15,367 bases of DNA from assembly GCA_025455665.1 (NCBI GenBank), contig JALOMC010000085.1, positions 1 through 15,367 on the forward strand, read 5' to 3'. How positions within the stretch are numbered: the first letter of the stretch is position 1; every line of letters begins with the position of its first letter. This document shows positions 6,453 through 13,432 of this stretch, piece after piece. Made by a program: the position numbers and the translations under genes. The notes beneath the pieces were generated by a model, which worked only from the letters and a program-made list of their open reading frames with translations, searched no databases and was not told where the DNA came from. Source of the stretch: Chitinophagaceae bacterium. Its GTDB lineage: Bacteria; Bacteroidota; Bacteroidia; Chitinophagales; Chitinophagaceae.

Positions 6453-7841
6453 ATGCAAAGGGTAGCAGTAGTATTACTGGTTTTGCTGGCTGCAGCGTGT
6501 TCGAAGGAGAAAATAGTTTCTGACCCGGCTAACCCCGGAGGTGACAAAGCGGCAGCTTATCAAGAAAAATTAACCAGTCCGGAAAGGCAGGCACGGGAAA
6601 CCGTGAAAATGCATTTGGGTCGAAATCTCGACCTGCGTACGCTTCTTGAGCTCGATTGGGAAAAGTTTTCCATCGTGCGGAAGAACAGGAACATGATTGC
6701 TGTTAAGATTCCGTTGAAGAATTGCGACGATCAAAATTTCAGATTCTTACTAGTAAATATGGAAAAAGGGAAGCCAACCACCTTTTTCCGGAATGAAATC
6801 AGATTTGCTTTGAAGCGAGGCAAGCGTGGATTGCCTGAGCTGGTCCGTAATTACGATTTCCAGCGGCGCAAGTGGACTGAGTACGACCTGCGGTCGAACA
6901 AGGCCCGCAACAATACAGGTCGCAATGTCGAAAAGAAATCACTCGTGGCGCCTGGCGGCTCACTTCCGCTTATTACCATCGTGGGTACCTACAGCGACGG
7001 TTCGGCCGGCGGTGCCTTTAGCGGCGATATAGCCTATATGATGGCAGGTATGTTTGGTGTAAGCACCAATGCTGGCACGGGCAGCCTGAACAACGGCATT
7101 CTGGACTACCTGGATCCCTTGTATGTGCCCGACGCAGGCGGCTCCAACAGCCTGCTGACAGAGGTAATTGAATGGGAAATGGACGAAACCGACCAGGCCG
7201 ATCAGGTGAACCTGAACGAGTACTTGAAATGTTTCGATAACATCCCTGACGCCGGCTCCAATTTCTCCATTAAGATCATGGTGGACATACCGGTTGATGC
7301 CAATCCTAATTCGCTGATTAATGTGGGTGCCACCGGGCTGAGCGTAGGCCATGTATTCATGACGCTTACCAAGAGCAATGGCAATCAGTCGGTCAGCCAA
7401 ACGCTTGGCTTTTATCCTTCATCGGGCTTCAAAAGCCTGACGCTGAACCCTGTGACCAGCAAAATTGCCAACGACGGCGAGTTTGGCGACAGTCGGGAAT
7501 TCAACGCCTCGCTGACGCTGGATGGCTGGAATGCCGCCGAATTCAAAGCCTTGCTGAATCAGCTGCGTTTCAACTCGACCATGCGGTATGAGATAGACGG
7601 ATTTAATTGTGCCAATTTTGTTGGTACCTGCCTCAATGCTGTACGGCCTGGTACACTGGGCTCCATTGCTACCATGGGCGTCAATCCGCTCAATCCTACC
7701 GAGCTGGTGAACATCCCCTGGTCGCCCAATGGCGTTTACAAATCGTTGATAGACCTGAAGGTGTCTAACTCGCCGCTGGCCAGCAAGGTAGAAACCAACG
7801 TTGTGAAAAAAGCGGGCACTTCCGCAGGTCCTTGCAACTAA
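6453..7841 (+). CDS. Lipoprotein with a C-terminal permuted papain-fold-like hydrolase domain
   Basis: From the ATG at 6453 the protein has 462 residues and starts MQRVAVVLLVLLAAACSKEK, with lipidation expected at Cys16. Residues ~45-241 are the module shared with the lipoprotein at 5442 (LDW 67-69, FRFLLVN 96-102, FRNE 112-115, IEWEM ending the module). Residues ~250-462 are extra. They contain VGH300VFMTLTK, then LGFYPSSGFKSLTLNP, and YEIDGFNC386ANFVGTCLNAV. A His at a strand start followed ~86 residues later by NC-x-x-F at a helix start is the order seen in permuted papain-fold enzymes (PPPDE, LRAT and YiiX-like groups). I therefore predict a surface cysteine peptidase or amidase, tentatively. 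Substrate and exact family are unknown, and a non-enzymatic role is possible. No immunity-like partner is obvious. A strong terminator lies 165 bp downstream. Confidence 0.8.
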   Translation: MQRVAVVLLVLLAAACSKEKIVSDPANPGGDKAAAYQEKLTSPERQARETVKMHLGRNLDLRTLLELDWEKFSIVRKNRNMIAVKIPLKNCDDQNFRFLLVNMEKGKPTTFFRNEIRFALKRGKRGLPELVRNYDFQRRKWTEYDLRSNKARNNTGRNVEKKSLVAPGGSLPLITIVGTYSDGSAGGAFSGDIAYMMAGMFGVSTNAGTGSLNNGILDYLDPLYVPDAGGSNSLLTEVIEWEMDETDQADQVNLNEYLKCFDNIPDAGSNFSIKIMVDIPVDANPNSLINVGATGLSVGHVFMTLTKSNGNQSVSQTLGFYPSSGFKSLTLNPVTSKIANDGEFGDSREFNASLTLDGWNAAEFKALLNQLRFNSTMRYEIDGFNCANFVGTCLNAVRPGTLGSIATMGVNPLNPTELVNIPWSPNGVYKSLIDLKVSNSPLASKVETNVVKKAGTSAGPCN

Positions 7842-8005
7842 CAAACACTGTTAAGTCACCAACTACCACACCCCCTACTATTTACTTACTAACCCATCTT
7901 GTTTGCACTTTTCCCGATCGCATACGTCGATCGATACCATATTGTTCCGGATTCCAATCTCAACAAAGGAGACGAACCGGAGGGTTTGTTTCAGGGTTTA
8001 AGAAA

Positions 8006-8042
8006 AAAGGCCTCAACGTCTGTTGGGGCCTTTATCTTTTTT
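8006..8042 (+). terminator. Intrinsic terminator after the lipoprotein gene
   Basis: AAAGGCCTCAAC (8006-8017) pairs with GTTGGGGCCTTT (8022-8033) in a 12-bp stem with one U-G wobble and a 4-base loop. ATCTTTTTT follows. This is a convincing plus-strand terminator for the lipoprotein transcript. The A-run on its left side gives it some capacity in the other direction too. Confidence 0.85.
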
Positions 8043-8325
8043 GGGGGTAATGGGCAATATAAGAAGGGCGGTGGGCTGCCGGGCCTTGTACAGTGGCTGA
8101 GAGGCTGCGGGATGGAGGACACTACCCCGCCTGCCCTGACTGAGTGGTGGGGGCGGCGTAGTGCCGACAGCCCGAACGAAAGCCAGGCCTTGCAATGCTG
8201 CTGAGAGCCCCACATTCCCCGGTTCTTCGCGTCAATTGTAAGCCGGCAACCGGGCAACAACAGCAACGGCTGCCCCGGCATGAAAAGCCAAAGCAGCCGC
8301 TGCAAAAAGGAGCCGGAACCGTGTA
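8043..8325. other. Non-coding region with a REP-like imperfect hairpin
   Basis: No gene is supported here. CACTAC-C-CCGCC (8120-8131) pairs with GGCGG-C-GTAGTG (8152-8163): 11 of 12 positions with one C-C mismatch and a 20-base loop. It is followed by CCGACAGCCCGAACGAAAGCC-like sequence (8164-8184). A small hairpin GCAG-CCG-CTGC (8293-8303) next to A/T runs may be a weak terminator for the minus-strand peptidase. The GC-rich, structured, non-coding character suggests a dispersed palindromic element. Confidence 0.5.
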
Positions 8326-10473
8326 CTATTTCACCAGCTTCAATTCTTTGATGAGCTGGCTGGCGCCGCCCAGTTTATCCACGCACCACAGCACGTAGCG
8401 GATATCTACTACGATGGTGCGGCAGAGATCTTTATCGAAGTTGATTTTGTGGCTGAGTGCTTCGTAGTTACCATCGAAGGCGAGGCCGATGAGCTCGCCA
8501 TTGCCATTGATGACGGGCGAACCACTATTGCCACCCGTGATGTCATCTGAGGTAATGAAACCTACAATGAGGTCTTTTCGAACCGGGTCGGCATACTGGC
8601 CAAAGTCTTTTTTGCGTAGCAACTCTACCTGGCGGGCTGGCAAATCAAATTCGTAGTCGCCGGGCTTGTATTTCTCCAGCAGACCGGCGGAGGTCGTCAC
8701 AAAATCGTAGCGAACACCATCGCGGGGGCGGTAGGCCTTTACCTGGCCGTAGGATGTACGCATGCTGAAGTTGGCATCGGGGTACATCAGCTTTTTGGGG
8801 TTGGCTTCGCGGTAGGCCTTCAGGTACAGGTGGCCCAGTTCGCTCAGGGCGCCATTAAAAGCATCCAGCTGCGGCCGGTACTTGTTCCAGTTTTCGCGGT
8901 AGGTTTTGGCTGCGAGGTACAGGGGATCGTTTTGGAGGGTACCCGCATCGGGGTTGGCGGCCCACTTGCTCCATTTGGCATCGTCCAGCAGCATGCTGTT
9001 GGCAAAGGCCGATGCTGCCCAGGTTTTCCAGGTATTGTCATCGTTCAGGCTGCCAAAGCTTTGCTTGATGAGGTTGTAAAACAGGACGGGCTGCTGATCG
9101 GGGTTTACATCTTTATAAAAAGCCTTGACCAGCTGCCACAGCATTTGCTGCTCGCTGGGGCGGTTCAACTCTTTCAGCAGGTCGGCACGCAGTTTTTCCA
9201 GGTCGGCCACTGCTTTTTTAGCATCGCCACCGCCTTTGGTCAAAAAGCGTTCGGCTGGCTCCAGCCGGTTGGCAAACTTGATGACGGAGGGGCCGGTAAT
9301 GCCTTGCTCGTAGTACTCCTTGTGTTTGGCATAGGGCTCCCAAGCTTTGTAGGCCCGCTCGTAGTTGGTAAACAGGTTGGCGTACTCGGTTTTGTTGTTC
9401 GTTTTTATCCAGGCGGCCAGCACATCTTCCTGTGCTTTTTTGGTGCCGTACACATCGTACTTCAGCAGCTGCTTGGTTTCGCCATCGTAAAACTTCCAGT
9501 AGTTGGCCAGGCTGGCAAAATTGCTGGCCAGCTGCAGTTTCACGCCGGCATCTTTCTTCATTTCGTCAAACATGGCTTTCAGCCGAATGTCCCGCATGTA
9601 CACAAATGCCGGGTTCTTGATGTCGGTAGCCAGCTTCACCCCGTACGATGTTTCGAAGCGGTTGGTGCTGCCAGGGTAGCCGAAGATCATGCTGAAGTCG
9701 CCCTCTTTGATGCCCTTGAGGCTGATGGGTAAAAAGTAGCGGGACTTGAAGGGCACATTATCTGCACTGTACGCAGCGGGCTTGCCGTCTTTGCCCATGT
9801 ATACCCTGAAAATGCTGAAATCGCCGGTGTGACGGGGCCACTCCCAGTTATCGGTATCGCCGCCAAACTTGCCTACGCTTTCGGGCGGGGTGCCTACCAG
9901 CCGTACATCGCTAAACCGCTCATAGGTGTACATGATGTACTGATTGTCTTTGAACATGCTGTACACCCGGGCTTCGTAGTGGGTGCCTTCGGTGGCTTTT
10001 TTGGCAATATTGTTCAGTACAGCGCCTTTGCGGGCCTCCCAGTCTTTCCAGCTCAGGCCTTTCATGCTGTCTTGCACCTGGGCGGTCACATCGTCTATTC
10101 TGATGAGAAACTGTACCGACAGGCCGGCGGCCGGTATTTCTTCGGCCCGGCTTTTGGCGTAAAAGCCATCCCGCAGGTAGTTGTTTTGCACGCTGCTGGC
10201 AGCGGCAATGGCGCCATAGCCGCAGTGGTGGTTGGTAAAAATGAGGCCCTCGGCACTGACGATTTCGCCGGTACAGCCACCGCCAAAGATGATGATGGCG
10301 TCTTTGAGAGAGCTCTTATTAATATTATACAGCTGGTCGGCCGTCAATTTCAGGCCTTTGGCCTTCATGTCGGCCAGTTTTTGGGTGCCCAGCAGGTGGG
10401 GCAGCCACATGCCTTCATCGGCCCGGGCGGCCAGGGTGGCCATTGCCAGCAGGGCTACAAACAACTTCTTCAT
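8326..10473 (-). CDS. S46-family dipeptidyl peptidase, DPP7-like
   Basis: I start at the ATG at 10473 (715 residues; a TTG two codons upstream is less likely), giving the signal peptide MKKLFVALLAMATLAARA. The protein has the full S46 architecture: a chymotrypsin-like catalytic domain split by a large helical insert. Catalytic residues are visible as H83 (TNHHCGYG), D218 (RHTGDFSIFRVY) and S650 (TGGNSGSPV), and total length matches DPP7/DPP11 (about 710-720). The specificity position after the serine is LAFDG668NYEA. In this family Gly there is typical of DPP7 (hydrophobic P1), while Arg is typical of DPP11 (Asp/Glu P1). These periplasmic enzymes remove dipeptides from oligopeptide N-termini for peptide nutrition. 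The gene is flanked by non-coding DNA, has its own TAGGTTTG promoter, and appears monocistronic. Confidence 0.96.
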   Translation of the reverse strand: MKKLFVALLAMATLAARADEGMWLPHLLGTQKLADMKAKGLKLTADQLYNINKSSLKDAIIIFGGGCTGEIVSAEGLIFTNHHCGYGAIAAASSVQNNYLRDGFYAKSRAEEIPAAGLSVQFLIRIDDVTAQVQDSMKGLSWKDWEARKGAVLNNIAKKATEGTHYEARVYSMFKDNQYIMYTYERFSDVRLVGTPPESVGKFGGDTDNWEWPRHTGDFSIFRVYMGKDGKPAAYSADNVPFKSRYFLPISLKGIKEGDFSMIFGYPGSTNRFETSYGVKLATDIKNPAFVYMRDIRLKAMFDEMKKDAGVKLQLASNFASLANYWKFYDGETKQLLKYDVYGTKKAQEDVLAAWIKTNNKTEYANLFTNYERAYKAWEPYAKHKEYYEQGITGPSVIKFANRLEPAERFLTKGGGDAKKAVADLEKLRADLLKELNRPSEQQMLWQLVKAFYKDVNPDQQPVLFYNLIKQSFGSLNDDNTWKTWAASAFANSMLLDDAKWSKWAANPDAGTLQNDPLYLAAKTYRENWNKYRPQLDAFNGALSELGHLYLKAYREANPKKLMYPDANFSMRTSYGQVKAYRPRDGVRYDFVTTSAGLLEKYKPGDYEFDLPARQVELLRKKDFGQYADPVRKDLIVGFITSDDITGGNSGSPVINGNGELIGLAFDGNYEALSHKINFDKDLCRTIVVDIRYVLWCVDKLGGASQLIKELKLVK

Positions 10474-10501
10474 ACGCAAACAACTTGATTTTAAAGAACA
10501 G

Positions 10502-10509
10502 CAAACCTA
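10502..10509 (-). promoter_or_regulatory. -7 box TAGGTTTG of the S46 peptidase gene
   Basis: On the minus strand, TAGGTTTG matches TAnnTTTG exactly and lies 28 bases before the ATG at 10473, predicting a short leader of roughly 25 bases. Confidence 0.6.
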
Positions 10510-10625
10510 ACAGAAAAACCGCCGCCATCTGTTGAGCTGTAAGTGGTTTAGGTAACCATTAGCAGCATTTGGTGCCTTCAAACGGGTGTGGCAAATGGAA
10601 GGCTGTGCGATGCGCAAGCTGGCCG

Positions 10626-10633
10626 TACCTTTG
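10626..10633 (+). promoter_or_regulatory. -7 box TACCTTTG of prfA
   Basis: TACCTTTG followed by CGGC lies 24 bases before the ATG at 10658. It sits downstream of the in-frame ATG at 10586, so that upstream start is unlikely to be used. The same TACCTTTGC string precedes tig and the methyltransferase gene. Confidence 0.65.
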
Positions 10634-10657
10634 CGGCCCCGCAGTGGGGTAACTTAT

Positions 10658-11713
10658 ATGATTGATAAACTGGAAGCCATCAAGGCCCGCTTTGAGCAAG
10701 TGGGCGTTGCCCTTACCAACCCCGAGATTGTGAGCAATCAAAAGGAGTTTGGCCGGCTGAGCAAAGAATACCGCCAGTTGGAGAAAATAGTACAGCCTTT
10801 TGAGCAATACAAGAAAGTGCTGGCCGACTTAGACTTTAGCAAAGAACTGCTGAACGGCGACGATGCCGACATGCGGGAGCTGGCCAAAGAAGAGCTGCCC
10901 CAACTGACCAGCCAGGCAGACACCCTGGAGGCGCTACTGAAGAAACTGCTGATACCCAAAGACCCGCAGGATGACAAAAATGCCATCCTGGAAATACGGG
11001 CCGGTACCGGTGGCGACGAAGCCAGCCTGTTTGCCGGCGACCTGCTGGATATGTACCTGCGCTATTGTGGCAAAAAAGGCTGGAAAGCAGCCGTAGTAAG
11101 CGAAAGCGAGGGCACCGTGGGCGGCTACAAAGAAGTGGTGGTAGAGGTAGAAGGCGAAGATGTGTACGGCACCCTGAAGTTTGAAAGTGGCGTACACCGC
11201 GTACAGCGGGTACCCGCTACCGAAACACAAGGCCGTGTACACACCAGCGCCGCTACGGTGGCAGTAATGCCCGAAGCCGAAGAGGTAGACTTTGAAGCCG
11301 ATGTGAAAATGGAAACCGCCCGTAGCGGTGGCGCCGGTGGCCAAAACGTAAACAAGGTAGAAACCAAGGTGATACTGACGCACCTACCCACCGGCACCGT
11401 GGTGATGTGCCAAACCGAACGCACCCAGCTGGGCAACCGCGAAAAAGCCATGACCATGATGCGCACCAAACTATACGAAGAGCAAGTACGCAAGCAAGAA
11501 GAAGAAATAGCCCGCCAGCGCAAAACCCTGGTGAGCACCGGCGACCGCAGTGCCAAAATTCGCACCTACAACTACCCGCAGGGCCGGGTGACCGATCACC
11601 GCATTGGCCTGACGGTGTACAACCTGGATGCCGTAATGAATGGCGAGATCGAAGAGTTTATAGAAGCCCTGCAGCTGGCCGAAAACGCTGAGAAAATGGC
11701 CAATATGCAATAG
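10658..11713 (+). CDS. prfA: Peptide chain release factor 1 (RF1)
   Basis: This 351-residue protein starts MIDKLEAIKARFEQVG, the usual RF1 beginning. The helical domain (about 1-100) is followed by the PCRF region with EIRAGTGGDEASLFAGDLLDMY. The stop-codon reading motif is P186-A-T188 in VHRVQRVPATETQGRVHTSAATVAVMP; PAT is the RF1 form (UAA and UAG), while RF2 has SPF. The peptidyl-tRNA hydrolysis motif is G227-G-Q229 in SGGAGGQNVNKVETKV. The protein acts in the ribosomal A site at termination. The stop is TAG, one of its own codons. It stands alone with its own promoter and converges on tig over a shared hairpin terminator. Confidence 0.98.
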   Translation: MIDKLEAIKARFEQVGVALTNPEIVSNQKEFGRLSKEYRQLEKIVQPFEQYKKVLADLDFSKELLNGDDADMRELAKEELPQLTSQADTLEALLKKLLIPKDPQDDKNAILEIRAGTGGDEASLFAGDLLDMYLRYCGKKGWKAAVVSESEGTVGGYKEVVVEVEGEDVYGTLKFESGVHRVQRVPATETQGRVHTSAATVAVMPEAEEVDFEADVKMETARSGGAGGQNVNKVETKVILTHLPTGTVVMCQTERTQLGNREKAMTMMRTKLYEEQVRKQEEEIARQRKTLVSTGDRSAKIRTYNYPQGRVTDHRIGLTVYNLDAVMNGEIEEFIEALQLAENAEKMANMQ

Positions 11714-11737
11714 GCTGCCGCTGCATTGCATAATAAA

Positions 11738-11769
11738 AAAGCGCCCCGACCAAAAGTGCGGGGCGCTTT
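11738..11769. terminator. Bidirectional terminator between prfA and tig
   Basis: AAAGCGCCCCG (11738-11748) and CGGGGCGCTTT (11759-11769) form a perfect 11-bp stem with a 10-base loop. Read on the minus strand it is followed by TTTATT, an excellent terminator for tig. On the plus strand only the stem's own TTT is present, so it is weaker for prfA. Confidence 0.88.
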
Positions 11770-11788
11770 GCCTATAAAGCTGTTACTA

Positions 11789-13165
11789 CTAGTGCTGGTG
11801 GTGATGTTGCTCCGCGGTGAATTCTTCCACGCTCATTTCTTTGTTGCTGAAATTGGTCACCTTGGTTTCGGCCCATACAAACAGCTTGTCGGTCATCAGC
11901 TGGTTGTAGGTTTGGTCTACGTACTTGCGGTCCTGCATCATGCGGTCTACGTAGCTGTCCAGCCAGGCAGTGCTGTCGTCCAGTGCCGTTACGCCCATGT
12001 AGCCCATCATTTGGCGCTTCGCAAATTCCCGTAGTTCGGCAGGGTCTATGTTTAGCTGGTTTTCCATCATCAGCTTGTCGCTGATCAGGGTCCACTTCAG
12101 TGAGTTGCGGAATGACGGGAATTCCTTCTCCACCTCTTCAGCTGTTTTGGGCTTTTCGCCGCCGCTTTGCAGCCAGCGCTTCAAAAAGTCTTCGGGCAGC
12201 TCGATGGCTGTATTATTTAGCAGGTAGTGATAAATTTCATCGTGTACCTGACCACGCCCCTGATTTGCCCAATAGGCTTCAATATCTTCTTTTACCGCCG
12301 CCCGAAACTCGGCTTCGGTGGCAATGGCCTTGCCGGGGAACAGCTGGTTGAAGAACTCTTCATTCAACTCCCGCTTTTCTACCAGCCCAATTTTTGTAAT
12401 GGTCAGTTTGAAGCGCTTGCTACCGGCATCGGCCACGTCGGTCAGGCCAAGGTCGCCGGTCAGCCATTCTTTTTCTTTGGCTTCAAAGGCTTCATCCAGG
12501 GTCAGGGTTACGCTGTCGTCCTTCTTCAGGCCCTGCAGCTGCGGGCGGAAGCTTTCAGCAAAATAGCTTACCAGCAGGCTGTTGGTTTTGCTGATACCAT
12601 CGGCAAGTTCAGTGCCCTCGGCATCCACTTCGGTAAATGTCACGTTCAGCACCTGCTCATCGCTGCTCACCGCCTCGGGCTCGGTCATGTTTCCGTACCG
12701 GGTTTGCAGGCGGCCTACTTCTTCGGTCACCATTTCTTCAGTCACCTTTACCAGGCGGCGCTGGATGGTGGCCTTGGTCAGGTCGGCTACCTCAAATGCC
12801 GGCTTCAGCCCAATTTCGAAGCTGAACTGATAATCGCCGGGCAGGTTCATATCCAGCTGGCGCACTGCATCTGCATTGTCTGCGGTAGGCAGCGGCTGCG
12901 CAAATATTTCGGGGCGCTCTTTCTCAAGCCAACCGTTTATTTCACGCTCTACGGTACGCAGCACTTCGTCGCTGTACACACTGGCACCCATCATTTTTTT
13001 GATGTGGCCCAGGGGCACCATGCCTTTGCGAAAGCCCGGCACATTGGCCTGCTTGCTATAGTTCTTCAGTGCCTTTTCAAAGGCCGGGTAATAGTCTTCT
13101 TTGCTAAGGTGAACCGTCAGCTTGTCGGTCAGCAAGCCTACATTTTCCCTGGTTACAGTTGCCAT
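11789..13165 (-). CDS. tig: Trigger factor, ribosome-associated chaperone
   Basis: This 458-residue protein begins MATVTRENVGLLTDKLTVHLSKEDYYPAF. The N-terminal ribosome-binding domain contains the signature G44FRKG48 in NVPGFRKGMVPLGHIKKMMG, the loop that contacts ribosomal protein L23. A middle region (about 155-255) corresponds to the FKBP-type PPIase domain but is divergent, so isomerase activity is doubtful. The remaining helical C-terminal region (about 255-450) forms the chaperone arms. The protein holds nascent chains at the ribosome exit tunnel. The last residues, EQHHHQH, form a histidine-rich tail that could bind metal ions; its meaning is unknown. The gene has a TACCTTTG promoter about 100 bp upstream and a structured leader. 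Confidence 0.96.
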   Translation of the reverse strand: MATVTRENVGLLTDKLTVHLSKEDYYPAFEKALKNYSKQANVPGFRKGMVPLGHIKKMMGASVYSDEVLRTVEREINGWLEKERPEIFAQPLPTADNADAVRQLDMNLPGDYQFSFEIGLKPAFEVADLTKATIQRRLVKVTEEMVTEEVGRLQTRYGNMTEPEAVSSDEQVLNVTFTEVDAEGTELADGISKTNSLLVSYFAESFRPQLQGLKKDDSVTLTLDEAFEAKEKEWLTGDLGLTDVADAGSKRFKLTITKIGLVEKRELNEEFFNQLFPGKAIATEAEFRAAVKEDIEAYWANQGRGQVHDEIYHYLLNNTAIELPEDFLKRWLQSGGEKPKTAEEVEKEFPSFRNSLKWTLISDKLMMENQLNIDPAELREFAKRQMMGYMGVTALDDSTAWLDSYVDRMMQDRKYVDQTYNQLMTDKLFVWAETKVTNFSNKEMSVEEFTAEQHHHQH

Positions 13166-13199
13166 GTTTTGTAGTACAGGTTTAATAATTGGATAGCGG

Positions 13200-13261
13200 C
13201 GGTACCCGGCTTATTGCCAGCCGCCCGGCCGGGCGCCCTGGTACCGTCCAAAAATTTTTGG
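13200..13261 (-). promoter_or_regulatory. Structured 5' leader of tig with nested palindromes
   Basis: Between the predicted start of transcription (about 13259) and the tig ATG (13165) lie three self-complementary elements. CGGTACC (13200-13206) pairs with GGTACCG (13240-13246). Inside their loop is the perfect palindrome CGCCCGGCCGGGCG (13222-13235). At the 5' end is CCAAAAATTTTTGG (13248-13261). In RNA the first two would form a long GC-rich stem-loop about 35 bases before the start codon. Function is unknown. Confidence 0.5.
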
Positions 13262-13265
13262 GCTG

Positions 13266-13273
13266 CAAAGGTA
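13266..13273 (-). promoter_or_regulatory. -7 box TACCTTTG of tig
   Basis: On the minus strand, TACCTTTG followed by CAGCCC lies about 100 bases before the tig ATG. A TTG 22 bases upstream of it is an acceptable -33 element. This places recA and tig as divergent transcripts with separate promoters. Confidence 0.65.
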
Positions 13274-13432
13274 GCGGAATAGCCGCAAGGCCGTGCAAGC
13301 TTAACAAAAGCAGCCTGCCCCTGCTTTTCTGCTACTACCCCGAAGATGTTTAGCAATCAAAAACTAAAATTATTAGTGTTAAAAACAAAAAGTATCTAAC
13401 TTCACCACCTCAATAATTTTATATCGCTTACC

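Noticed and set aside
6198..6458. 86-residue minus-strand frame between the two lipoprotein genes
   Set aside because: It begins inside the long lipoprotein's signal sequence and overlaps the conserved operator and promoter. No family is recognised, although a decayed gene remnant cannot be excluded.
7899..8305. Overlapping ~100-residue frames on both strands after the long lipoprotein gene
   Set aside because: They read through a strong terminator and the REP-like hairpin and have no family resemblance, so they are likely to be chance frames.
10586..10657. Upstream start for RF1 at 10586
   Set aside because: It lies before the TACCTTTG -7 box, and the extension (MWQMEGCAMRKLAV...) is unlike any RF1 N-terminus. 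MIDKLEAIK at 10658 is the usual start.
12227..13174. 315-residue frame opposite trigger factor, and similar long frames opposite recA, prfA, the peptidase and the isomerase
   Set aside because: These are antisense shadows of well-supported genes in moderately GC-rich DNA, with no domain signatures.
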